A stretch of DNA of 64,000 nt. Source: Botryosphaeria dothidea. Taxonomy: Eukaryota > Ascomycota > Dothideomycetes > Botryosphaeriales > Botryosphaeriaceae. Both the position numbers and the translations under genes were made by a program. The stretch spans positions 3,658,001 through 3,722,000 of the forward strand of contig WWBZ02000016.1 of assembly GCA_011503125.2 (NCBI GenBank). Reading direction: 5' to 3'. Position 1 is the stretch's first letter. The number at the start of each line of letters is the position of its first letter. Under the pieces are notes generated by a model that was given only the letters and a program-made list of their open reading frames with translations, had not been told where the DNA came from and did no database searches. Shown one piece after another: positions 22,401 to 31,889 of this stretch.

Positions 22401-25354
22401 TGGACATTGCTCCTCTCGATATCAAGGGCCTTCTGCAGACCTATCTTTCTGAGTATGATGACGATGGTGCCTATGGTCATGTGTCCCTGGGAAGGTCGTT
22501 TGCTCTGGAAATGGGCTCTGTCATTCCGTCGACAGATCAGCGTCTCAGTGCTATTGACCGGGAAAGAGAGCTCAACATTAACACCGCATCCGACTTCGTG
22601 GCTCAATACACCAACCGCCAGGAGTACCGCTATGTGGAGCCCATGTATGACTACAACGATGACTGGGTCCGTTTTGGGAATGATGCCGATCCTCTTATGC
22701 GCCGAAGCAAGCACCAGGACCGTACCATAGAGGATGCTCGGCGAGTCCTTGTTGACTTGGAGCAGCGCACCCTCAGTCGAAAGCACGTCTCGATTGCGGA
22801 ACTCCGCGATATTCTGAGACGCGCCGCAGCTCTTCTATGCAGAAGCCCCAAGGACGAATGCGCGATTGCCCATCATGTAGTGGGCATTCCATTTGCTGTT
22901 TTCAACAAGCAATCCATCAAGCTTGGGATCTCCCTATGGCTCAGCATCATCAAGGAGAACCCGCGCATGGAGCCCAGAATCCTCGTTGAGATTGCGGAGA
23001 ACTTTGAGAAGACTATCCGTGGGAGGCTGGGTCTCTTCGACGAACACTTCCACCACCCTGACCCCTTCTTTGTGAGACAGGAATTCGCTCCGTCTGATCG
23101 GGCCCTCATAATGAAGCGTCAGCAACACGCGTACAACTTGATCGCCCCTCACTTCCGCTTACTTCAGTTCCTTGAGAGCCACTTCAGTGCCACCCGCCTT
23201 GGTAGCGCCCACGTCGAACGTGTTTATCACCGTCTCATGCACATTACCCTATCGGCTATGAGTAACACCACGAACCATCCTTTGACTCGTGAGGCCCACT
23301 TCCACGTGGTGCTCCTTGGACTTCGCATTCTTCAATACAGCACTGGTTCCAACACTTCTGGCCAGTGGAGACTGAAGGACCGCATCCTTTCAGCGGCCCT
23401 GGCCTGGTTCAAAGAGAGACCAAGATGGTCTTTCGGTGGCAACCGTCTTCAGATCAAGGCTGAGGCTCAGGTTCTGGTCGATATTCACAATGCCCTACAA
23501 AATGTTGCTGGAATTGGACTGAACCACAATGGACCCCGGAAGAGCCTGCATGCTAAGCAAGAGCTGCTCCTCCTCTTGCTTGCAAGCGAACACCAACGCT
23601 TGATGGTTTGGCTCTTCCCACTTGAGCAGGACAGACGACTCCATCTGATGCCCGGCCACTCTGGAAAGCCACCAACTGACGCAGTTCTTTCTGGTCTTCT
23701 GAAGACAGCGTGGGCCGAAGACCCGGCCATTGCGGTACAGCTCGTTTTCAGGTTTAACTCGCAGAGACTTGCCAACGAAGTCCGTTTTCTGGTCTTGAAC
23801 TTCCCAGAAAAGGTTCTCGATCAGCCGGATGCCTTGGAAGTCCTACTCGGTCGAGCTCTGCCCGACGATGTGTCGTTTCAACTCAAGTACCTGATGTACT
23901 GGGCTCCAGTCAACCCTATGACCGCCATCACATACTTCCTCCCTGCGTATGGAAACCACCCGTTCATCATCCAATATGCCATGAGGGCTTTGGAGAGTCA
24001 TTCCGTCGATGTTACCTTCTTCTATGTCCCTCAGGTTGTGCAGACACTGCGCTACGATGTTTTGGGATATGTTGAGCGTTACATCATTGAGACAGCCAAG
24101 TTTTCTCAGCTGTTTGCTCACCAGATCATCTGGAACATGAAAGCCAATGCCTACAAGGATGAAGATTCACAGATACCAGATCCCGTCAAGCCGACCCTTG
24201 ATTCAGTCATGGAGAGTCTCGAGAACAGCTTCAGTCCCGAGGATCGTGAGTTCTACGATCGTGAATTCTCATTCTTCAACGAAGTTACTGGCATCTCGGG
24301 CAAGCTCAAGCCGTTTATCAAGAAGAGCAAAGCAGAGAAGAAGCAGAAGATTGAGGAAGAGCTTCGCTCCATCCAGGTTGAGGTGGGCGTGTACCTACCC
24401 AGTAACCCAGACGGTGTCGTCGTTGGCATCGATCGCAAGTCTGGAAAGCCACTGCAGAGTCACGCAAAGGCCCCGTACATGGCAACTTTCCGTATCAAGA
24501 AGGAGAAATCGGACGACATTCCGGAGGAACAAGACGATTCTGCTGACAGCAAAAAGGACACTTCATATGAGGTATGGCAGTCGGCCATCTTCAAGGTCGG
24601 AGACGACTGTCGTCAGGACGTGCTGGCACTGCAAATGATTGCCGCCTTCCGTGGCATCTTTAACGATGTCGGTTTGGACGTCTTCGTCTTCCCGTACCGC
24701 GTCACCGCCACCGCACCGGGCTGTGGTGTTATCGATGTGCTGCCCAACTCCATTTCCCGTGACATGCTTGGTCGCGAGGCGGTCAACGGCCTGTACGACT
24801 ACTTTGTCTCTAAGTACGGCGGCGAGGACTCGATCCGTTTCCAGGAAGCGCGCAACAACTTCGTCAAATCGATGGCGGCGTACAGCATCATCTCGTATTT
24901 GCTGCAGTTCAAGGATCGCCACAATGGTAACATCATGATCGATGACGCAGGCCACATCCTGCACATCGATTTCGGTTTCTGCTTCGACATCGCTCCCGGC
25001 GGTATCAAATTCGAGCGCGCGCCGTTCAAGCTGACGCAGGAAATGGTGGCTGTCATGGGTGGCTCGACGGACTCGCAGCCGTACCGCTGGTTTGAAGAGC
25101 TGTGTATCAAGGCTTTCCTTGCGGCCCGCCAGCACTGCGAGCACCTGGCGCATATCGTGATTGTCATGCTCGATAGCGGCTTGCCGTGCTTCAAGCCCGA
25201 GACGGTGCAGCATTTCAGGGAGAGGTTCGTGCTGGATAAGACGGAGAGGGAGGCTGCGGATTTCATGCGTTTCTTGATCAAGAAGAGTTACAATTCCCTG
25301 TCGACGGGCCAGTATGATCGTTTCCAGTTGTTGACGAACGGTATCCCGTACTAG
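19442..25354 (+). CDS. STT4: Phosphatidylinositol 4-kinase STT4 (PI4K III alpha)
   Basis: Makes PI4P at the plasma membrane. Proposed exons: 19442-19449 (8 nt, ATGCGGAC), 19509-19683 and 19730-25354, 1935 residues. Intron 1 (59 nt) is GTGAGT...CCAG and intron 2 (46 nt) GTACGC...CTGAC...CACAG. Spliced, the N-terminus reads MRTIRRTALEKIAALSAASP, which resembles the start of yeast Stt4 (basic, then KAIGRLTKLS-type helix). The continuous frame from the ATG at 19484 gives an unrelated N-terminus and reads through intron 2. Most of the protein is helical repeat, then the PIK accessory domain (~1280-1500). The C-terminal kinase has GDDCRQDVLALQMI, the catalytic loop DRHNGN (~1790) and the metal-binding DFGF (~1808). 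The end LTNGIPY is typical of the family. Confidence 0.93.
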
Positions 25355-25677
25355 TTGGTGGGTGGGTAATGTTGGTGGTTGTACAGGGTTTGGCCCAGTG
25401 TGGATGGCTTCTTCAGGGTCAAAATTTCACGTACCAAATTGTAATCCTACATATTCGCACTTTTGACCATTTCAATGGGTGCTCTATGGACTGCTGTTTG
25501 ACCGAAGCCTGCGGGGTCTTGCTGATTAAGCTTAGTGCACAACTATAAATTCGCGCATTGACATGGGGTTTCTTCTCGTACACTATTACGTGTGTCAAAG
25601 CATCTCGACAGCCCGAAACACCAACTGCTTTGCACTCTCTTCCACAATCCCTATATTCTAATAACTATTCTACGCTT
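25355..25677. other. Intergenic between STT4 and the first BTB gene
   Basis: 323 bp holding the STT4 3' UTR and the promoter of the first BTB gene, including the TATAAAT listed below. Nothing else recognised. Confidence 0.5.
25544..25550 (+). promoter_or_regulatory. Probable TATA box of BTB gene 1
   Basis: TATAAAT, about 130 bp upstream of the ATG at 25678, followed by a pyrimidine-rich leader. Position fits a TATA element with a short 5' UTR. Confidence 0.4.
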
Positions 25678-26861
25678 ATGGACACTCCCCCAACACTGTT
25701 TGGGGGTTCTCCCTCCAATCCACCATCATTACAGGCTCCATCGCTTAAGTCAACCGCACCAAGTCAGTCGACAGGTATCCAAGTTCCACTTCGCTTTGCC
25801 AACTTGTTCTCACCAGAGCATGTTTTTCACTTTGATATCAACGGCGATACTCGGCTCCTCGTTCAAGATGCGTTTGGTTTGAAAAGGGTCTTCATCGTGT
25901 CTTCTAAAGCCATGATGTTCGTTTGTGATGCTTGGAACAGGATGTTGGCCCCCGACGGGAATTTCAAAGAGGCTCAAGTCATTGACGGCAAAAGAGAGAT
26001 CTCATTTCCGGACGACGACGCGAACGCCCTATCTATTCTACTCAACATCGTCCACCTCAGATTCGACAAGGTCCCCACAACAATTTCCTTTCAGAGGCTT
26101 CTCGCCGTTTCTGTGTTAGCCGAAAAATATGGGGTCGGAAGGGCCTTCCAGCCGTGGCTGACACGGTGGATAAATTCCAATCTTTACGATGCCGATTTGC
26201 CAGGATATGAAGAATGGCTCTGGATCGCCTGGGCGTTTGGGGAACGGGCCATATTCACTCAAGTGGCATCCAGGCTGATTCGGGAAGCACGTGTTAACGA
26301 CGCTGGCCACTGTTTGACATCGGCTGGCAGAGTGTTGGATCCAACGGATGACAAAAATTACTTTTCGCCGGATATTATTGGTAAGTAGGCTCATATGTCA
26401 GCTTTCCTTGGACGCATACTAATCCCTTCGCAGAAAGCATTCTAAGAATTCGTACCACCACGATTTCCGAGCTATTGAAGGCGTGTTACAAGTACTTGGA
26501 CAAGTATCTAAACAATTACGCAAAACCAGATGCCGAGAGCATCTGCACACACTCCCATGGCAAGAAGAATAAAGAATGTGATTCGAAGATTCTGGGTTTC
26601 TTTATCATTTCGCTGCGGCAGGGCGGCCTTGGGGTTGTCAAAGAAGACCCGAGCAATATCACTTGGAGTGTCGACGACCTGTCCCACAAGCTGTCAAATA
26701 TCACGGTTTGTAGTTGTTGTCGCGGCGGCTCTGTCTACGGCAGGGACTGCAATTTCGCTCCAGAGCTTCGAGTGGCTGTGGAGAGTATACTTGCTAGTAT
26801 TCCTTCTGTTGAGCAGGACTCTCACATCCGCCACATGGAAAGGCAGAGGAGGCATTTCTGA
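25678..26861 (+). CDS. BTB/POZ-domain protein, tandem paralogue 1
   Basis: Exons 25678-26380 and 26434-26861 (intron 53 nt, donor GTAAGT, branch ACTAAT, acceptor CGCAG, phase 1) give 376 residues. A Ser/Pro-rich N-terminus (~40) leads into a fungal BTB/POZ-like domain: FDINGDTRLLV, KRVFIVSSKAMMFVCDAW, the FPDDDANALSILLNIVHLRF block and LLAVSVLAEKYG. The C-terminal part carries spaced Cys (ICTHSHGKKNKEC, CSCCRGGS, DCNF) and ends HIRHMERQRRHF. It is the first of three head-to-tail paralogues that share this order, the intron position and the end motif. BTB domains mediate protein-protein contacts, often with Cul3 ligases; no other domain shows what this family does. Confidence 0.82.
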
Positions 26862-27127
26862 AGATTCTTCGACAAAGTGGAAAGGGCCACCATTGAGAGT
26901 TATATCAATCTTGCACATTTGGACTTAGTCAGTGCAAGTACGTTGTCAAGGTGGGCAGGAATTAAGAGGTTATCACGGACGGACGAGTGACGGGCCTCTT
27001 CGCTTGACCATCCCACGTGACTGTTACTGATGGCGTTAGCGTCGACTCAGGAGCATGATCACACAGAAGCCGCTCTCTCTTGCAAATTTCTGCGGCAATC
27101 CAGCTCCACCTTCACTCATGATCATCA

Positions 27128-28636
27128 ATGATGATGTTACTGCGGGCGATCCTTTCGCTGCTCCGTGGTCGCGAGCCCCCCAACATTCTACCATCTGAGA
27201 TTACGCATCTGCAACGCAGTCCGTTGAACGAGACAAAGGCCGACAACACTTCTTCACTTCAACCGACCTTGGGCCAACCAACTCTGGAGATGGTTTACTT
27301 CGATCCGCATGGCGACACCCGTATCGTCGTCAACGATGCCGATATGCAGAAGATCTTCGTTACATCGTCAAAGGCCATGAGCTTTGTCTGTGGCCCTTGG
27401 AACAAGATGGTGGGCCCCGATGGCCAATTAAAGGAAGCCAAAGTCGGTAAAGACGGAATGAAAGTGTCAGACTATTTTGCCCTACTATATCAGGCATCAC
27501 ATTCTTTCGGGCATCAAGATCAATAGCTACTCTTTGCCACCTCCTCACTACTCCTCATATTCACAAGCTTCGGATATCAACATCGGCTTCTATTCTCCTC
27601 GGTTATTTAAACACTCTTTTATGTATATAAGTAAGCCTACCGACCTCCCTCTTAGGAGACAGGCAGAATCTACTCTCTTTTCTGACCTCACAACTCTTCA
27701 CTCTCAAATCCAACAGAAAGATGTCTCGCTTCCGGAAGACGACACTGCCGCACTCACCATACTGCTCAACATCGCACACCTACGGTTCGAAGAACTACCG
27801 AAAGAGGAGCTCACATTCGACCACCTTCGGGCTCTGATAGTCCTGTCAAAGAAGTACTGCGCTACTGTCATCCTCAAGCCGTGGCTCACTGTCTGGACCC
27901 GCTTTGCACACCATGCGACTTCGCCTTACCAGCCCGGCCATGAAGAATGCCTCTTTATCTTTTGGGGACTTGGCCTAGAGGACAAATTTGAGTCATTGGC
28001 TAGGAAGATGGCTAGAGAGATACAATTTAACGATGATGGCAAATGTGTGAATGCGGAGGGCCGAGTTCTGGATCATGAGGGCAGCTGCTACTTTCCCCCG
28101 GGAATCCTCGGTACTTATAACCAAAGTGATGAATCCCGGAATTGTTGTATTGAGTCTATCTTCATTCTAAGCTCAGAAAAACAGCTGACTGCGGAATAGA
28201 GAGCATTATGTCGTTGCGAGAGAAAGGAATAGACCTTCTTCTGGATCTTCTGCACGCATACCTAGAGCAGTACCGATGTGCATGCGATAACCCAGAAGCA
28301 ACAGGCATTTGCAAGGCTGGACAGCGCAAAGAGGATAAGAAAGGCTGTGATCATCTTATTTACGGCTCTCTGATCCTGTCCATTCGACAAGTCGGTCTCG
28401 GCTCATACCGGCCGGCCATTCAGGAAGTCAAGTTTAGTATCGACAAGTTGTGTGATATGGTCATGGCTATCGGGGTAACCAAATACCCGAATGCCGGTGG
28501 CTGTAAGGACCATGCCATCTGCGATATCAGTCCCGGTCTCCGCCAGAAAGTCCGGAAGCTAATGGAAACTTTGCCCTCTCCCGTTCTCGAATCGCACAGA
28601 GTTCACATGAAGCGTCAAGGAGAGCTTCTGGGTTAG
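27128..28636 (+). CDS. BTB/POZ-domain protein, tandem paralogue 2 (with 253-nt extra segment)
   Basis: Proposed exons 27128-27463, 27717-28110 and 28200-28636, 388 residues. YFDPHGDTRIVV, QKIFVTSSKAMSFVCGPW, SLPEDDTAALTILLNIAHLRF, a Cys pair (GICKAGQRKEDKKGC) and the end HRVHMKRQGELLG match the neighbours. The last intron (28111-28199, donor GTACTT, phase 1) sits where the paralogues have theirs. The first break is odd: between GMK and DVSLP lies a 253-nt segment (27464-27716) that the paralogues lack, flanked by GAAAG repeats, with a weak GTGTCA donor and a CAACAG acceptor. If it is spliced out the frame is restored with one extra Lys; if not, the first part ends at a stop at 27524-27526. 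A GTAAAG donor at 27447 with an AAAG acceptor is an alternative. The gene may be intact or damaged. Confidence 0.68.
27464..27716 (+). mobile_element. Small insertion or introner-like segment in BTB gene 2
   Basis: A 253-nt stretch absent from the two paralogues at a point where their coding sequence is continuous. It is flanked by GAAAG at 27460-27464 and 27716-27720. Removing it plus one repeat copy rebuilds ATG-AAA-GAT-GTC in the ancestral frame. As an intron it would run GTGTCA to CAACAG with the donor G drawn from the left repeat. No terminal inverted repeats or coding content seen. It is the longest intron candidate in this gene group (others 53-89 nt). Classified as mobile only by inference. 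Confidence 0.35.
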
Positions 28637-29061
28637 TCGATTTACAGACATGGGGACAGGATCAAGGAAATGGGGAAAACAGCAGACATTACGATCCAAG
28701 AGCACTAGAGAATAATGAGATTAGGCTCAGCAGCTGGTACAGCAATAAGTTCACTTGACAGGATTATGATGATTTTCTTCGTGACCTGACGTGTCTCGCT
28801 ACGTTCTTTCCATATCATTCACCACTGACCAAATTGGGCTAGCGCATAATAGCCGACACGCAACTGCTCACTTTCCTATTCCCTCAAGAGACCACAGCTG
28901 CTACTTTCGCTACAGTTTCGAGCGCGCGGCGCCTCACAGCCGCCAGGCCAGCCGACTGACAATACCTCGGTCCAACCCAGCTTTTTTGCCGCCATTCTGC
29001 CTCCGCACCTCACCTTCTCTCACCCAGAATCCACAAAGACAGCAACAAAGACTCTGGCACA
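28637..29061. other. Intergenic between BTB genes 2 and 3
   Basis: 425 bp with a pyrimidine-rich leader before the ATG at 29062 (28.9-29.05 kb). An open frame runs through the leader but has no similarity to the BTB proteins. Confidence 0.45.
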
Positions 29062-30187
29062 ATGAAATCGCCCCCGGGTGAGCAGGATGAAGATGGCTCA
29101 CCGCAAACCGCCGTCTACTTCGACCCCGACGGAGACACCCGCCTGCTTGTCACGGCCGACGGAGTTGAGAAGGTCTTCATAGTCTCGTCAAAGATAATGA
29201 CTCGGGTGTGCGATTCTTGGAACCGTATGCTGTCACCGGGCGGTTACTTCACAGAATCCCAGCCAGGTCCAGATGGCATGAAGGAAGTCTCACTACCTGA
29301 CGATGACGGGGATGCCTTGTCAATCCTCCTCAACATTGCCCACCTTAACTTTGAGAAGGTCCCAGATGGCCTCAAGTTCCGCAAGCTCTTGGCTGTGTCG
29401 GTACTTACTGACAAGTACGGAGCTACGAAGCTGGTCCGTCCTTGGGTCAAGGCTTGGGTCGGTCAACAGATTCACAAGTTGGAAGCATTTGGACATGAAG
29501 AGTGGCTCTGGATGGCCTGGGAATTTGGACTCCAGTGCCATTTCGATACCTTAGTGGCTACGTTGACCCGAAACGCCCGCCTTGAAAATGGCAGATGCTG
29601 CATTTTACATTCTTCGGGATGCAAAAAGTTTCTGAGCCCGCAGAAAGAGAATGATTTCTACCCTCCTGATATCCTCGGTAAGTGCTGCTTCTTAATAATC
29701 ACAACCCGAGAAGTTTATCTAATAGCATGTAGCGAGCATCATGAGCGTTCGGAAGAAGACGATAGATCGAATGCTTGGCCTGTGCTACACGTACGTTGAA
29801 GTTTACGAGGAACGATGTCGCCCTCCTTTCTCATCCTCTTCACCTTATCATTACACCGGTGTTTGCGGTAAACTTCGCGCCGATACGGATGAAAGGCGGA
29901 AATGTGACTCCTTCACCCTCGGCTCTCTCATCACTTCTCTTGGGCTGGCCGGCCTCGGCGCGCAAAGAATGTCTAACCATGTGGGTTGCAGCATCAATGA
30001 ACTCTATTCCCGGCTCAAGAATCTCCGCATCTTCACTTATGAGGAAGGATATAGAGTTCATGATAGATGCAATTTCGAAACCGAACTCCTCTCGGCTCTT
30101 GCGACAATTGTCGAGAATATACCTTCTGCAGTGCTTAATGTCCACCGACGCCACATCGAACGACAAAAGAACATTCTCATGCGTTAG
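29062..30187 (+). CDS. BTB/POZ-domain protein, tandem paralogue 3
   Basis: Exons 29062-29677 and 29733-30187 (intron 55 nt, donor GTAAGT, acceptor TGTAG, phase 1) give 356 residues. The BTB-like domain starts early: YFDPDGDTRLLV, EKVFIVSSKIMTRVCDSW, the block MKEVSLPDDDGDALSILL and LLAVSVLTDKYG. The second exon has a Cys pair (GVCGKLRADTDERRKC), DRCNFETELLSALATIVE, PSAV and the end HRRHIERQKNIL. This copy is continuous through the VSLPDDD block where paralogue 2 is interrupted, which makes it the best reference for the ancestral structure. Function unknown. Confidence 0.84.
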
Positions 30188-30538
30188 CTCTCTTTTTATG
30201 TTCCACGATTGAGTGGACACTCATGTATTTGTTTTGACTAAGTCGTCGTCGTCTTCGGGATATGGTTACTCAGTCACCCAGCAGACTCGAGTACGAAGTT
30301 AGCAACGGATAATTGAAAAGGTTTTCTGAGGCGAAGGATAATGGTGCAAAGTGGAGTAAACAGTTCGATCATGGAAAGCCAATAAAGACGTTGACTTAAT
30401 AGCTTTTAAGATGCACTCGAAATCTTCCTCGTCTTCCTTTCTCAAGTGCATCTCCATTTCTTTTCTGATGTTCCTGATTTGACGTACGTGTCTTTTTCCA
30501 GCCGCCGTAGGGCCATCCACCAATTCAAGGATTTGATT

Positions 30539-30707
30539 TTAGTATGCCATCGTGTGATCCGGCACCGCTGAAGGCACGGTCTCCAGAATACGGAGAATCC
30601 TGATCTCGAGTGCACTCTCGGTACCACAGAGATAGTGAACATTCCTCGCGCCGCCCTGCAGGACTTGTCTGCCGTCTGCATTTATGATATTCGCTGTTCG
30701 AAGGTTT
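30539..30707 (-). pseudogene. Possible degenerate C-terminal fragment of a BTB paralogue
   Basis: On the minus strand a frame reads NLRTANIINADGRQ, then a Cys, then ESALEIRILRILETVPSAV and stops at 30541-30539. Paralogue 3 has at its end NLRIFTYEEG, Cys, ETELLSALATIVENIPSAV, and paralogue 2 METLPSPV. The order NLR, Cys, amphipathic helix, [IV]PSAV is shared, but the HxERQ end is missing and no matching BTB domain is found upstream, so at most this is a remnant. Chance similarity cannot be excluded over about 50 residues. Confidence 0.28.
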
Positions 30708-31063
30708 GAAACCAATTAGGCAACACTTCAGTGCATATGTTCAGCCTGTTTCCGGTTAGAACCACTGGATTGTAAGTCGAGTTTGAACTGGAGAAGATGG
30801 CATCCCAGCGGGGAAAGCACTCTCTCTCAGCTGCACTATAACTCGTTCTTTACGTACCCAGAACCCCTTGCAGTAGGTTAACAGAAGACATGCTCTCCTG
30901 TCATAATTCTTCGGCTTCGCTTATGACGCAATGATTGTCCTCGGTCTGCTGCGCCCACGGTCCGCCGCCCCCTGACCCGATCCCCCCAACACCACCATCA
31001 AAAAACTTTTTCCACGCCAACCACACCATCCCAAAAGACTATCAAGCCGCTCTTCAGAAGGGC

Positions 31064-31068
31064 AAAAA
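31064..31068 (-). terminator. RNA polymerase III terminator of the tRNA gene
   Basis: A T5 run on the minus strand begins 7 nt after the tRNA 3' end, the usual pol III stop. Confidence 0.75.
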
Positions 31069-31074
31069 GGAGAT

Positions 31075-31173
31075 TCCGTCGCCGGGAATCGAACCCGGGC
31101 CTTGCCGGCACTTGTCAAGTGAGATGACTCTCAAGCTGAGAGCGGCAAATCCTAGCCCCTAGACCACAACGGA
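31075..31173 (-). tRNA. tRNA-Glu (CTC) with a 28-nt intron
   Basis: 99-nt gene. The acceptor stem TCCGTTG / CGACGGA pairs fully (one G-T). The D-arm has GGTCTAGGGGCTAGGA, the B box reads GGTTCGATTCC, and the T-stem CCCGG/CCGGG is perfect. The anticodon stem TGCCG/CGGCA encloses loop CTCTCA + C, anticodon CTC (Glu). A 28-nt intron follows position 37, the canonical site; it contains TGAGAG, which can pair with the loop CTCTCA as in other pre-tRNAs. No encoded CCA, as expected for eukaryotes. Confidence 0.95.
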
Positions 31174-31889
31174 TGTGGTGATCTACCTCGATTTCTCAAG
31201 GTGTCTCTCTCAGGTTTCTGGGGTCTTTCTCACAGTTTAAATCCATGACTTGTTTAAGATTCAGAGAGTCAAAAACAATCAGGTCGAGCATGTATGTTAA
31301 TGGCCACGCTGTTTCGGATTCGGTGCCGTTCGAGTTTCAGGTAAGTAGAGTGATGAGCATCAATTTATGTAGTACGTAGATGAACTGTGTTGTAGATTAC
31401 TTCCTTGATTGATCCTCAAAAAGCATGGTCTGGCTAATTCGGTTGGAGTTTGGGCCAGTGCTTCTCCATGCCGTAGAAAAATCTTGCACAGTTTTTGGAT
31501 TTACCTTTTTCGTCAATCTTTCGTGAAGCAAGAACTCATACGGGCCGGTCCTCGCGCAGTGGACGCGGCCCGGGGACTGTGGTGGAACCGGACTCATGCC
31601 AAAAGGGCAAGCGAGATTCCCCCGCGCGTCTTTCAGCGATACACGCATTGGACTACTCCGCTGCTCTGAGCCGTTCAGTCTGCACGCGTGGCTCGGAAGG
31701 GCTCCGAGAATCCAGTTCTGCAAGAGGACATAAAGAGCATAAATGCATGAGTTTGACTATCGATAAGCCTTTCAACGTCGGTTTCTTTAATAAGCTGTGC
31801 ATGCTCTATTCAATGAAAGGACCTAAGCGGGTCCCAGATTGTCAATGAAAAGCCGACACAGGCTGCACAACTCACTGAGAGGCTTTTTC
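31174..31889. other. Intergenic between tRNA-Glu and the Clr5-ankyrin gene
   Basis: 0.7 kb, moderately AT-rich, containing the 3' UTR of the ankyrin gene and the upstream flank of the tRNA gene. No convincing coding content. Confidence 0.45.

Larger units (their letters stand above)
30188..31074. other. Intergenic with a possible fourth BTB remnant
   Basis: 0.9 kb downstream of the BTB array. The only coding-like signal is on the minus strand (30539-30707, listed separately). A further minus-strand frame (30708-30850) reads like protein but cannot be joined to it. No promoter or other RNA gene was recognised apart from the tRNA terminator. Confidence 0.4.

Noticed and set aside
24563..25213. 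216-codon minus-strand frame
   Set aside because: Antisense to the STT4 kinase domain; no similarity to known proteins.
27477..27716. Open frame through the BTB gene 2 insert as real coding sequence
   Set aside because: It has no counterpart in the paralogues and begins without an ATG; kept only as a possible alternative start (MYISKP) if the insert is not spliced.
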